Of a stretch of 64,000 nucleotides of DNA, positions 37,801-50,084 are shown one piece after another. The notes beneath the pieces are model-generated. The model was not told the origin of the DNA, searched no databases, and saw only the letters and a list, made by a program, of their open reading frames with translations. Positions within the stretch are counted from its first letter, which is position 1. The number at the start of each line of letters is the position of its first letter. The stretch comes from Diploscapter coronatus (lineage: Eukaryota; Nematoda; Chromadorea; Rhabditida; Rhabditidae): assembly GCA_964036155.1 (NCBI GenBank), contig OZ038423.1, forward strand, positions 4,417,249 through 4,481,248, written 5' to 3'. Made by a program: the position numbers and the translations under genes.

Positions 37801-40800
37801 TATAAATGCAACATCAGTACGATTACTCTTCGCCAATAGAAATTTTGATTCAACAAACTTTATTTCATAAAATATTGAAACTGAACGTAGAGTATGAAAT
37901 TTGCAATATTTAGAGCATGAAGGAGCAAATGAACCACCATCAGACAGCTATTTGAAGTGCAACACGTTGCGCATTTCTTCCTGAAAACGTTTGTCAGGAT
38001 TATTATTATCAATAAATTAGTTTTTTTTCTCATGAAAGTTCAAGTTACGAACTTTGACTGCAAATCTCTTATTTCAAACTCAATTCGCACGCATAATCAA
38101 CTTTTCAATGGAATCTGTTTATGGCTATTCAATTTTCATTAGCATAAATTTATTAAAAGGTAGAGAAACGATAAATTATTACCTTTTTCCTTCGATCTTT
38201 TCATTGCTCTGTTTCAGCTTCCTCTTTCTTTCGATATGGCTGTTGATCAGGACAAGACAGAATGCTAGTAGGATGAGGCAAAGATTGATGACGATATTAG
38301 TAGCTGAGATTCATTTTTGAGAAATTGTGCATGCATAATGTCATTTGATTGGCAACTCTCAACTATCATTAGACGGAGTGAGAAATGGAGGAATGACTTT
38401 TCTTCCAAAGGATAAAATCACCATTTTATTACACTCCTTCACTTCGTCAAATGAGAGCTGCTCATTTGATCTACCCAATAGTGGTAGGTAATTCGTTTTT
38501 GTGACATTATCTTGCAATATCGACAGGATGAAACTGATTGAGAGCAGGTTCGTCATAACGATCGTTAGCTAAATTCGAAGAATGTTATGCAGCAGTCATG
38601 TGTTCTCAAATCATAGTTTCATACCTGTTCACCTCTACTTGAACTTGGCGCGAATAGTCCGTAAAGTGAAACGACGTTGAATATAAATGCTGGCACAGAA
38701 ATTAGAATGACGTAGAATATTCCCCTTCTCGAAATGTAAATGTGAAAATATTTCTAAACAAAAAATCAAATTCCCAAAACGTGAAGAACTTTGAGTCTGA
38801 TCAACACGAATCATACCATTGGAAATAGCTCGCTAAATACTTCGTCCGAAAAAGTGATATTGTCGAGTCTCCATTCACTGTTTCCCTAAATTTTCGGCAA
38901 TCCCTTAGCCTGTAAAAAAAAAGTTTACCATAGCTTCGTAGGTGGCAGACGTGCCAATCGTATTTTCCAAGTAAAGTTCCATTGGGGAGTAAATATTGTA
39001 ACTCACTAGTGATAAATTGCACATCTGGTTGTCGAATGGCATCTTTCGGAGCTAAAAATTAGAAAAAAGCTACCTGCTTAATTTTAAAATCAAGGAAATA
39101 TTAGTGCTGGACAATGCCGATAATTTAGCAGATTCTAGGCGAAAGTTTTAGTTTTGCTGAATTTTCAATGTTAGAGTCGAAGAAACAACATCTCTAATGA
39201 TGAGCTTCTAGTTTCGTATCACAACATTTATTAGTCGAAGCCAGGCCTAGAGAGCACTTTCGTCAAACGAAGAGATTATACTGGGGGTAGGTCACAATGA
39301 GCTTTTGACGATCATCGTTCATAATTCTGGCTGAGACTTTTGTGCACCATTGGTGAAAAAACCATGAGGAGTCAAGATGAGTAATTTTCTAATGGATCTT
39401 ACATTAAGACTGCATACAGAACTCATCACCCAGTTGAGACTGAATTTCATAAGCCCAGTGTGATCAATTTCTACCAATTTCTGCTCATCAGTACGATCAT
39501 CCGATAAATCGTAACTGGAAGACGATAGCGAAAAAGAGATCTTTCTAACAAAATTACAAACCTATTGACAGGACTCACATCGGAAATGAATAATTCACTG
39601 GATCGGCAGAAAACTGTCTTTACTCCGGAATAGTTGTCAGGATTCCATGAGATTCTTTGATCGTTCCAGGACTGAACTTTGTCTATGATTTTGCAAATTG
39701 CAGAAAAATACCGCTTCGACTTGGAATATCAGGCGAATTGCTTCAGATTTTTCATCCTGAAATAGGAGAGTTGACCTACAGACTCTTTAGCGAATTAAGA
39801 AAGTTGTCTCGTTAGAAGAAACAATAATTCGTAGTTTTCCGTAAAAAATCACGATTTTTTGTGGTCACCCATATAATGACCATTGTTTAAAATTGCTCTT
39901 ACCAATTCAATCAATTTTATGTACTGCAAGCCGATTTTGAGATTCAGGTCACCACGCTGCGTTTCATTCGTGACTATGAAATATCGTAATCATTATCTAA
40001 ATACATCATTTTGAGTATTTTTCTTACCATCAAATGGAGGAACGTTTTTATTGTAGTCCTTCAGAATGTTTTGGGTTAATTTTAAATAATCTGGAATATT
40101 CAATTCTTTGCAAACGAAATCATATCTCTTGCCTGATCCAAGTGATACTGAAGGTCCGCAGCAAATTAGAAGCAATAGAATTAATCGAATTTTCATATTG
40201 TTACTAGATTTTAAGGCATAGCATTTGATATTGGATAAGTTTAGAGGCTAATTCTCCAAGCGCAGGTGCTTTGGATAGGTGAAATCGGCATCGTTAATAT
40301 CGAATTTCATTGCAAAACTCGAGACATTAGGCATGAAAAGTTAATGAATTTTATGACAAAAAGAGTGTAGTTAGGAAATATGATGTGGTATAAAATTTTT
40401 ATTGCACTGATAATGAGTTTCAGAAAAGATTTTTCCCAACAAATTTTTGATGAGTGAAACAAAATTAGCATAATGAAGTAAAATAGAGATTACAATTAAA
40501 GACCGCAAATAGTTTTACAAAATTTATAATTTTCTAGAATTCCCTATCCAAACTTATGGCTTTTGATGTAACTAAGATATTCATACAGAAAAACAATAAA
40601 ACAAAACAATAACTTTTGACCAAAGAAACTAACAGAATTAGTTTGCGAAATGAACTTTTTCCAATATAATAGAACGCCTGCGGATGCGCACTTCCTGACA
40701 AGATTTGCCAGTGGAATGGTGAATGACCATTTCTATGGGTGACTTATCGATTCCGATAGTGATCTTTCGTAAACATCAATTTTGAAGAGTTTGCTTCCTA

Positions 40801-40893
40801 TTTTTTGGGTTTTATAGAACCACTTTTTATTTCCAGTCGCATTTTGCAGAGGGGAAGAGTTTGCGGTCCCTCATTATAATTGCGGGATAGTAT
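37801..40893 (-). repeat. Inverted duplication, copy A
   Basis: About 3.1 kb nearly identical, in reverse complement, to 52776-55771. It covers a whole Cys-loop receptor gene with about 700 bp of 5' flank. Homology starts at CTATAAATGCAACATC, 2-3 bp after MITE copy 1, and ends at GCGGGATAGTATA, about 3 bp before MITE copy 2. Confidence 0.85.
37860..40196 (-). CDS. Cys-loop ligand-gated ion channel subunit, copy A
   Basis: Pentameric ligand-gated channel subunit of nicotinic-receptor type, plasma membrane. Eleven exons (40028-40196, 39903-39973, 39712-39756, 39562-39671, 39403-39514, 38929-39051, 38817-38885, 38625-38753, 38475-38568, 38183-38303, 37860-37980) sum to 388 codons. Order: signal peptide, ligand-binding domain with WNDQRISWNPDNYSG, Cys-loop Cys166-Cys180 (13 residues between, with MPFDNQM), TM1 (ISRRGIFYVILISVPAFIFN), TM2 after RGEQ, TM3, a short basic loop and TM4. 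GEQ before TM2 resembles the Glu ring of cation channels. There is no vicinal Cys pair before TM1, so it is not a classical alpha subunit. The stop overlaps an AATAAA. All exons are intact, so copy A is probably functional. It belongs to the nematode lgc/acr/cup-4-like group; the exact orthologue is unclear. Confidence 0.9.
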
Positions 40894-40895
40894 AA

Positions 40896-41233
40896 TTAGA
40901 GAGGCCAAGTGATTTTCCCTAATAGGCTGAATTGGATAAATTTGATATCAGTGTGATGGCCGAGATCGTGAATAACTCAAAACTTTTTATATTGTCAAAA
41001 ACGGTCCATCCTATCAAGAGTTATGATCATTCGAGTTTCGATGTCGTTCATGCTTTCAGAAAGCCTTTTTCGTAAAACCAACGACACCATCATTTCGGGC
41101 GTATTTTATTACTCGAATTGGTCTTTGTTTCATGAAATTATCAATTGATTAACGGGATAATTAACGATAATTGAAACGGCGGAAAATTCCATGCGTTTTT
41201 TCTCTCCCTCAAAAAAGGGAGACGGTCTCTCTA
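40896..41233. mobile_element. MITE copy 2 (338 bp), right border, inverted
   Basis: Begins with TAGAGAGGCCAAGT and continues as the reverse complement of MITE copy 1. The outer end is decayed (GACGGTCTCTCTA instead of ACTTGGCCTCTCTA). With copy 1 it encloses duplication copy A. Confidence 0.8.
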
Positions 41234-42086
41234 AACATACTTCACGAGAATTTAGGCTTTGAAGATGAAATATCTTCCATTTATTGATAATATTTAACCT
41301 AACAGTTTTAGTTCACCATTTCCATTATTCTATTTGGAGGAATAATTGCCGTATGCCTTTTCTTTTCAATTGTATGATCGAAATTTTGACTTTCTCATGC
41401 AAAAAACACGCTTACATAAAGGAAACTACAATCGAAGTCATCTTACAATTAATAATGTCCTGGTATTTGTTGCATGTTTTTAATTAGCATTAGAAAGTTG
41501 TAGGACGGATTTGCAGTTTTTTGTTGATTTCAGGAAAAATCACGGAAACATGCAGTTTTCGAATCTTCCCACGATTTTCCGTGAAATTTTCGATAAAGTG
41601 CACCGATAGATATTTGTACAATGTGAGACTTATAAACACGGAACTTTTTCGGATGAATTCGAAGTTTGTAAATAACGCTGAAGAGTCATATGTTGAAAGC
41701 TTGGATAGTTTGTATAGTCTTCTGGAAATTTATTATTATTTTTTAAAAAAATATTTTGAATAAATAGTTTATATCCTCTCAAAGCTTCATATTATTGACA
41801 GAGGTTTAAAATCACATCTCTCTAAAAAGTACTTCGAGATTTCATTTAATTAGATCTTCAATAGTTAATTTGAACATGTGATAACTCGATGGGGAACGAA
41901 TTAGGATAACAGAGTTTAGTCATTCAAAATTCCAATTTTAACACTGTTAGTTTAAGAAAATTCGTCCAGACTCTAATTCATCAGTGAAACAAACCTTCTC
42001 GTTATCACATTATTACGCAACATCGTAGCATTTATCTCAAAATTCATTTTAATATTCTTATTATCAGGTTATTTTTTAGATTGAAA
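41234..42086. other. Spacer upstream of the 7TM receptor gene
   Basis: AT-rich with no phased exons. It presumably holds the promoter of the plus-strand receptor gene starting at 42087. Two short open frames (41284-41487, 41521-41763) lack protein-like features. Confidence 0.4.
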
Positions 42087-44128
42087 ATGAATACGTCAGT
42101 TACAATGTCACCTGATATAATACCTTTAACTGATTATGAATCATTAGAAGAAGCCAAGTATTAATACGCCATTTTCAAAATTATTTCGATAAAATTTAGC
42201 CCTGAGGAAAAGTATCGTGATGATCTGATTGTGGCAGTAGCTTGGTTGATTATGCTCAATTCGGCGTTGATTTTCAGCATGCTTGTTCTTCTAGGAATTA
42301 TGAGGAACAGAACTATGAGATCTTCACCGAGGTAGTAATTAATTGAAGTCTATAAAGGACTTTAGGTTGAAAACTTGAAAATAATGTAATTTTCGAACCA
42401 CTTTTTCAATTCAATTTTGCTCGTTAGAGTTTGATTTTCTATTTGCAAATTTAGATATTTTTAAGCGGATTTCTTATCCTGAACATTTTACTTTAGCTAT
42501 TGGTTCATAATATCTCTTTCGATATGCGATATCGCAATGGCTTTGATCATGCTCGCCATGTTTGTTCCACCATTAATACTCCCAATAAGATTTGAGGTTT
42601 CTGAATACCCAATTAAAAAAGATATCGATTTCATTGTTTCAGATGGGATATTGGGAAAATATCATTACGATCTTCGTCTACAGCATTTTCTGGTACACTT
42701 ACGTTGTACAACTAGGCATTATGGCTTTGAATAGGTTTTATCTTTCAGAGAAAAAAAGCAAATAATTTCCAATATTTCAGATTCATTTCCATCGTCTTTT
42801 TGGCCAAGTTCAAATATTTACTATCCCGAACAAGTACAATAATTTCCATTGTGATAGGATACTTTCTTGGATTTCTCATCTCATCCCCTAATTTTATGGA
42901 CTGTTGCCATACTTTGTGGTATCAGGACTATTACTCAATGAATTATGAGATTTTGGACTCCTGGTAATCGCGACAATTTATGGATTTCTTATAACAAGAA
43001 AGGATGATGATAATTTGCAGAAATGAAAGGCAGGGCTGGACGGAAATGAAAGTTCTGAAAATCCGAAAACGGCAATCAAATTTCCATGATCCGAAAACAA
43101 AAACAAGAACGGAAACAGAATTCCGTCCAGCCCTAATAGCAAGGATGAAACTTTGAAAAAAAATTCCTGATACGAATTTTTTAAGTTTACCTCTAAGAAT
43201 CCGCACATTTTAATAAAAATTACTTAATTTCAAATATCTCCAGGTACAAATACCTTGACATGGCGGTCAATAGCATATCCCTTGTGCTGATGGTGTTTTC
43301 CTACTTGGTTATCATCTATAAAGTAAGGAAAAGTGGAAAAGCCATAAAGGCTAGCAGAATGTATGGAAACACAAAAGCCTCCGTCGTCCGTCCACAGAAA
43401 CAAATCAACAAGAAGGAAATGGCTCTCTTCATTCAGGTAATTTATTCAAATAATAAATAAGTTAATTGAAAAACTGACGATTTGTATTCACTGAGATTTT
43501 CTAATCTGAAAGTTCGGACTTGAGAAATCTAAGTAAGAATGGGTATTTTTTCAATAAATTACTTTTTATGATAACAAAAACACGAGAATCTAAATTTTTC
43601 AAAGACAAATCTTTTGGGGAGAACAAATTTCACGCACGTAGATTTGAAATCCGATCTTTCATTTGCTCTTTTGATCTAATTCGCATTCGTGCCCCAGAAT
43701 CAGTGATATTGGAAGAGCAGTGTGAATTTTTGTAAGGATCTAGTCATGCAATGAAGTCCGGTAGAGGCATTTACTTTTCCACTTGCCAACATGCCTGCTC
43801 TTGATTATCATCTCAAATTTCAGTTTTTCGTGATTTCCCTGAGTTACCTTTCTACTTGGACTACCTGGCAATGGGCTTGGTACATCTCGGAATCGAAGTG
43901 GACTGGCTTTATTACTTCCTCACTCTTCTTTATCAATATTTCGGTAATGACTTGCGTCTGAAATGTTCAAATTATTTACTTTTTTAGATAAGCTCTTCCG
44001 TAAATATCATCTTCAACTCGACACTTCGAAGAGAAATCAAGGATTTGATATTCTTCAGTACTCAATCGAGGATGGACAAGAGACGAGCAATAACGGTATC
44101 TGTCATGCACATAACCACGGCTGTCTAG
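42087..44128 (+). CDS. Seven-transmembrane chemoreceptor-like GPCR (serpentine family)
   Basis: Eight exons (42087-42157, 42200-42331, 42497-42596, 42643-42734, 42781-42963, 43244-43436, 43824-43943, 43988-44128) sum to 344 codons (343 aa). Seven hydrophobic segments are visible: TM1 (WLIMLNSALIFSMLVLLGIM), TM2 (SLSICDIAMALIMLAM), TM3 ending GIMALNR (the DRY-like position), TM4 (IISIVIGYFLGFLI), TM5 (SISLVLMVFSYLVIIYKV), TM6 (FFVISLSYL) and TM7 (SSSVNIIFNSTLRREIKD, the NPxxY-like region). The Asn-rich N terminus fits an extracellular end with glycosylation sites. The layout resembles nematode SRX-type or related serpentine chemoreceptors; the subfamily is not certain. A foldback element sits in intron 5. 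Confidence 0.85.
43032..43134. mobile_element. 103 bp foldback element in GPCR intron 5
   Basis: Perfect 14 bp terminal inverted repeats AGGGCTGGACGGAA (43032-43045) and TTCCGTCCAGCCCT (43121-43134). The interior shares CCGAAAAC and GGAAACAGAATTCCG strings with the elements at 18225 and 28032. Confidence 0.8.
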
Positions 44129-44396
44129 ATATTCAACGATTAAAATTAGAAACGATCCATACTCGAAACACATTTTCAACAGCAGCAAACTAATCGATGA
44201 ATGAATCATTCAAAGTAAAGTAGATATTAGTACAACTTCTCATAGTTTTTTCATAACTCTACTTCTTTACTGTGTTTTTATTCAAAGATTTGCAATAAAT
44301 CTCTTTACCACAACCCTAAACTGGAGGATACTCATCCAATATGCACGATGATAATATTTCAAAAGAAGAACATAAATTCGATCTAATCAGCCAGAA

Positions 44397-46235
44397 TTAT
44401 TTCTGCTCTTTGAGTTTCTCCAAATAAGTCTCAGTGGGCATGAAATTCAGTATGATTTTATCCGTGCCGTCGTCCGTTTGGTAATATTGTTGTCCATTTT
44501 CATTCTTGTAATCCTTGTGGTAAATCGTATTCAGAGCCTAAAATAGAGATATGGCTTTTCCCATAGTCCATTCCCGAGAGGTATTTATTTTCTCTAATCA
44601 AAATAAACCCACTTCAACCCCTTAGTGCAATTTTTAACAACAAGTGAGTTTAGTTTTTACGATATACGAGAATTCATAAATGATAAGATGGCGAGATGAC
44701 GCTATCCATAATTAGGGATAGGAAGGGTGTAAACTAGACAAGGGTTGTGTGGAAATGCAAAACCTCATCGCCACTTCATCTTGTCATTTACGAGCTCTTA
44801 CAGTGAACCCAGCCTTCCTCAAATTTGCTTGCTGTGCGAATGACGAATTAACAGCCACAATACCACCAATGTCATGTTTCTGAAATTTAGGAAAAAAATG
44901 ACTTTTTCAATAACAATTACCTGAATATTCTCAGGAGTAATGCCACAAAATATCAACTTTTGTGCGATTCCTTTTCGACGAAAATCTCTTCGAACACTGC
45001 CAATTTCCCTGAATGAGACTATGTTTTGGTTTGATATTCGAGTATTGATTTTCGAATTATTATCTCATGTCAAAACTGAAATTTACTGGAAAAATAATTG
45101 TCCATCATCGTTCAGCAAAAATGACAGTGCATCTGAGACAACAAACCTGTAAACTACGGCATTCACGGTTTCTGGCACGAGCTTCCAAAATTTATCATGA
45201 CAATCGTCCAACATTCTTCCTAAAAATTCCGCATATGATTCGAAGGAAAACGTTTTATAATGACCTAATATCGGCTTTTCATTCATGTTTTCCGAATAAC
45301 CGTCTTCAGTTTTATCAGCTCGCCTCCAAAGCGAATTTATCATTAATGCCACAATTTCTCCTGAACTTATTGGTTGTTCAATAAACTTTTCCTCACTTTA
45401 AAATTTTAAAATTCCCTGAAAATTGATTTACGATGCTATCGAAATAGTTTTCCCAATCCTATTTGATGATTTACTAGTTGTTATACAATAATAATATAAC
45501 AATTTGTGATTAAAAATAAAAATAAAGCATTTTTCCTATAAATCGGAAAAGACGCCTGGGACAGTACAATATAAAGGAAAAAATCATAATAATTCGAGCA
45601 ACTTTAACCTTGATATCTGACGATCGTCGAAAATGGCGTTGCTAACGATTTGTCGACTATGAGTTCGGCCATCGGTCTGAATTCGTCTTCCGAGAATTGA
45701 AGAGCTCGAAGATTCGGCTCGTCATGTCGGAAATATGTAATGAGATAATGCATGATTTCATCTTTATCGCTGGGTTTGGCATCGTTGAAGCCGAGTTGAC
45801 TGACATCTGAATAGAGTTGTAGAAAGAGGAAAAAATTTGAAACTACTTGGGTCGATATGATTGCCTTGTGCCTCACAAATACCTCGGTTTAATATCTATT
45901 CATGCGTCCAATATATGATTTTTCATTAAAAATATAAAGATCCAAATGTGAATAATGGTTGTTAGAGGTAATATTAAATCAATTTTGAAAAAAAGCTTTT
46001 TAAATATATCACGCAAAAATTCGCGTAAATTTCAGTTTTTATAAATTTAAATCGACAGTAATTATGGAGCACCACTTAGTTTCTCATGGTAGTAAATATC
46101 ATTTATCGATTTGTTTCTCTAAATTATTGCGACGTTTAGTTTTTCACACACATCGTAAACATAATATGTAGGTAGAAATTTAATATGGAAAAATAAAAAA
46201 AGAAACTTACCGAAATCTTTCGGCTCCAAATCCAT
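44397..46235 (-). CDS. GNAT-family N-acetyltransferase, AANAT-like
   Basis: Predicted to transfer an acetyl group from acetyl-CoA to an amine. Six exons (46211-46235, 45609-45806, 45147-45360, 44921-45008, 44802-44879, 44397-44537) sum to 248 codons. Visible parts: the N-terminal AANAT-like block KDEIMHYLITYFRHDEPNLR, a strand GEIVALMINSLW, the loop FWKLVPETVNAVVYREIGSV, the acetyl-CoA-binding motif RRDFRRKGIAQKL (R-x-x-G-x-A), a segment GIVAVNSSFAQQANLRKAGF as in GNAT motif B, and the C-terminal DGTDKI seen in nematode members. Length fits arylalkylamine N-acetyltransferase-like proteins, which act on dopamine, octopamine or serotonin in invertebrates. The substrate cannot be read from sequence. 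No signal peptide, so cytosolic. The short 25 nt first exon is the least certain. Confidence 0.88.
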
Positions 46236-47401
46236 TGTTTAGCAGTTAAAATAGTGATAGAGCAAAGTGTAACAAGTGACAAATGAACCGATTGATACTT
46301 TCTGGGTGGGGCTCTTTTGGTTTCTTGGTTTCGACAATTAACGGGCGTACTTTTCGTAGTCTCTACTTCGAATGCCTTCTTCAATGCTGTCAAGTGATTA
46401 TATTGGTGGCATTTTCAAAATCGATAGATAAGTCATGTGTTTTACGCCAGAAACGACTCAATTCACTTCCCATTTTACACTCACTCAATCATTTTTCAGT
46501 TCACTTTTTCGACTGTCTGCCAACCTTTCAAATTCAATTACTTCCACGACAATGATCATTATATTTTTGCAAGATTTACTGAGATCAAAATATGCTACAA
46601 TGAAAAACGGGAAAAATTATGAGCCAACATCCCATTTATGGATAATGTTGCAAAATGATGAAGAGGAAATGATATTGGAAAATCTTTCAATGTTATTTCA
46701 TAGTTTACGAAGTTTTATGTAACTGGTAAAAGTTAAGCAATAAGTTGTTTCTAAATGATCTTGATGAATTACACAAATTTGTGCGATGACATCTGTTTAC
46801 TCTTTATCTCGATAAAAAATGAAAAAAAAAGTCTTTATAAATTGTGATCTGCAGAAGGAAATGAAGAAATTATTGTGGAATTTATCGTTAATTTGCTCCT
46901 AAACAATGCCAAGCAACAATTCAACTATGGTGTAAGTTTCTTGATTGATTAATGTCTGAAAATATTTCGTTTAGCAATTTATTTGGTACGATGTTTTAGC
47001 GAAATTCCGATTAATATTTCAACAACACGAAATTTTTAGAGTTTTTAGGATATTTTGGTTTCACCAGCGGAAGCTTCCAAATCCACAAGAAGTTTCGTGT
47101 TCATTTCGAAAATTTGTTAGATTTCACTTTCACCCATTCCTTATTGGTTGCATAAAAGAACCACAAGTCTAACCAATCAAACAAAGCAAAGAAGTCATTT
47201 GAATTAGAAGCATCTGCTTCAAACGTTTTTGCTATTGTGATTTCGCAATAAATTTATTTTATTAGAGAAATGAAGATATGTAAAATTTATTCATTATGAA
47301 ATAATTTACAGACATTAATTGGCTAATTTCAACATTATTTCATGAATAATATCAACTTCACATCACAAATGCACATTGAGCAAAACACGTCAAATTATGA
47401 T
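46236..47401. other. Spacer, no gene seen
   Basis: Contains the promoter side of the acetyltransferase gene and the 3' flank of the four-TM gene. Open frames at 46136-46393 (-) and 46435-46722 (+) are not supported by splice structure or composition. Confidence 0.4.
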
Positions 47402-48461
47402 CTATGCATATTCTTCGGCATGATATCTCAATCTTATCTGCCTTCTCCTATCCTTGATATTTTCGTAAATGTACATCAGAAGAGTTGCTTGTAAAATTAG
47501 CACTGAAACAATACTTAGTGAAATTAGTTTCGAAAAGCAATGTTCAAATTTGCACCTGCTAAGCCGAATATCAGCTTAGCCAGTTTTATTCCCATCGGCA
47601 AAGGTAACCGTTGGATATATTGAGTGATGATGTCTAAACTTGACGTTTTGAATTAAAGTTGCGGAAACATATTACGATCTCTCCGAATCAACACTAATCC
47701 GATGAACATCAATTGTATAATTGTAGCGGCTACCTGAACATTTAATTTTGCGAAACTGAAATTTCGCTTTCTTACCTTGAAGAAGAGCCACCATTTGATG
47801 GCTTTGATTTTTTCGTGCTTGATGAAATAGTAGACGAGATAGGCAATGAGTGTCTGAAAAAATAGACTGAACCAGAACTATATAGAGCTGAAATAAGACC
47901 CTTCTTGAGGATCCCTCCTAAACCAATATATTATACCAAAGTCTTGTTGAGGAATTCCCTTTATACCAACTTTCTACATCTAGATTTTGCTTTACCGGAG
48001 TACCATTTTCCCAAAATTTTTATATTCTAGCTTAAAGTTTACCTAGGTCTGATTTAACCGTATTCATGGATACCAATTCAAGGATTAAAATATCGTTGGT
48101 ATTAGATTGCATAAACTTACAAGGAATATGATCGAAGTAATCGAAAGGAACGTTTGATATCTGACAGATCTTTGAGCTTTCACGATATCGTCGAATTCTA
48201 TCGAAGGTTTATCCGTAATTCCAAGAACTTCATCCTTGTCGTAAGGAAAGTTGAGATGAATTGACATCAGAAAGAAGATATGCTCCAATATTAATAGGAT
48301 CAAATTTAGGACTAGAAAGCAAAAGTAAACATCCTGAAATGATACATTATTTAAATTAAAAGAAACAAGAAAATTGGGCGATTATCATAATCTTTGTGAA
48401 TAACGATTTAGTTATGAAGACTAACCTTCGGATCCTTATTGCAGAATCTTTCGAGTGTCAT
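47402..48461 (-). CDS. Small four-transmembrane protein, unrecognised
   Basis: Six exons (48426-48461, 48121-48333, 47776-47853, 47676-47733, 47556-47633, 47402-47502) sum to 188 codons (187 aa). Four hydrophobic segments: residues about 15-38 (FCFLVLNLILLILEHIFFLM), 70-95 (FLSITSIIFLTLIAYLVYYF), 105-130 (WWLFFKVAATIIQLMFIGLV) and 150-172 (KLAKLIFGLAVLILQATLLM). An acidic loop of about 35 aa lies between TM1 and TM2. The C terminus is basic (DRRRQIRLRYH) and the N terminus lacks a signal peptide. Intron phases and TTTCAG acceptors are consistent. It could be a nematode tetraspan or an orphan membrane protein; no motif allows a call. A TATAAATA on the minus strand near 48658 may be its TATA box. 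Confidence 0.75.
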
Positions 48462-50084
48462 TTAGGCACCAATTCGTAAAAAACACTGACTTCAATTTAT
48501 CTCAGCATGATTTTTCAAAATAGCTGAAAGGAAGTAAATGCACAACTTGAAACTAAATTTTTAAGAAGTAATAAGTTAGAAAAACGGAGAAAAAAACTCT
48601 TCTTGCGATTTCATCAGGTGCTCTAGCAATCCCATTTAGGCGGCGACAGCATATGCGCCTATTTATAGCAAAAATCGATGGGCAGATGTTAGCTCGAATG
48701 GAGATTTCACTCTATTACGTCACGGCTTGAAAGCTCAAGTTAACAATGAAGATAAAATTTGAATGATTTTCCTTAAAAGTAATTATTTCATGGATCGTGT
48801 AGATCAAATCTAGCCAGACTATCTTTATTTCTATTATATATTTAAAAAGATACATTCGAAAATCACATTTGAGTTATACACTACAAAAAATACACCACCT
48901 ACCCACACCGACTATGAAGATTTCAAAAATAAAATCTATTTTCGATTTCGATCCCAAAAATGGTCTAAATTAGCATAAAGTCGATTTTTTGAGTTTTTCA
49001 CCCAAAAACCAACTTTAATCGAAAGTCAAAAAACAAACTATTGTGCCCCTATATAAGGGCTTTCGTTTGATGTATAACATGGCAGGGTAAATTTATTTCA
49101 TCTTCATATGCATATTAGCTTAGAACAAATTTTGGAAGCTATTAAAAAATAGCTCGTCGATTGTTGAACTCCATTAGCTTGAGTAGAAAAATGGAATGTA
49201 GAAAAGTCGTTAATTTTCCAAAAAGAGAATGGCCTCTACTTGGGAGCGGCTTTGTCTTGGTTGAATGCACATTATTTCTTTACTCAAGCATATTGAACTC
49301 CGTGTTTAGGCTCAGGAAAGTTGCTATTCTTACCGATGAGTTTTGACGAATAAAACGTGACGTTTTTTATGCCGAATTTCGCATAATCTTATCATACTTG
49401 AATATCGTTTCAGGAACACAAAATATTCCATTATATTTTGAAAATCTGAAACATTGATAGTTTTCATTCTGCATTTGAAAGTTTTCAGTCCTGCTTTTCT
49501 GGCTTTTTGGCCTCGGATAATTGAATATTTTTTCAGTTTAAAATTTTAAGATGAGTCCTAGTTCACTATCAGCACAATTCTTCATTGCTGTGTCGCGAAT
49601 CACAATGACACGAACCCTTTTCATGCTATTCAAATTCATTTGGCTCCTATGTTTACCTTCTAGTTTGCTCAGCATCAAGAAATTTTAACGAGAATCAGCT
49701 CTTTTGGTCAACTCAAATTCACCGAGCGCCGCATAATTTCCTCTCAATTATCGAATGCACTCCAATGTCTAGTTCAACAATGAAAGTAAGTAAAGACTAG
49801 ATGATCGAGCAAAAATTACAATTACGTTCCGAATGTTTTAATTTAGGAATAATTTATCTGATGTGTGATACTGTTTGGTATCTTTCATCCATATCCTTGA
49901 ATGGTAATTGAGATAGTTTACAAATGGAAAAGTATGTATTGTCATGCTTCTTTTCGAGTCATAACATTTCATTTTGTCTCAATCTCGTTCTTTTAGCCTT
50001 TAAATTTGAAAATAGCTAAATTTAATATCTTTAGTCTAGCAAAATTTTAGAATAATATTGGAACTTTCGAGCACTAATTTGAAG
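48462..50084. other. Spacer between divergent genes
   Basis: AT-rich, between the minus-strand four-TM gene and the plus-strand receptor at 50085. A short frame at 49551-49688 begins MSPSSLSAQF downstream of a TTTTTCAG, but there is no further support. Nothing else was recognised. Confidence 0.4.

Noticed and set aside
38359..38556. Identical 65-codon frames at 38359-38556 and 55016-55213
   Set aside because: They are the TM2 exons of the receptor duplicates read through the following intron, not separate genes.
46136..46393. 85-codon minus frame overlapping the acetyltransferase start
   Set aside because: Its frame does not join the acetyltransferase exons, and its TM-like end lies in the first intron.
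49551..49688. Short ATG frame after a TTTTTCAG
   Set aside because: 45 codons with no clear signal cleavage site, no second exon and no homologue in the window.
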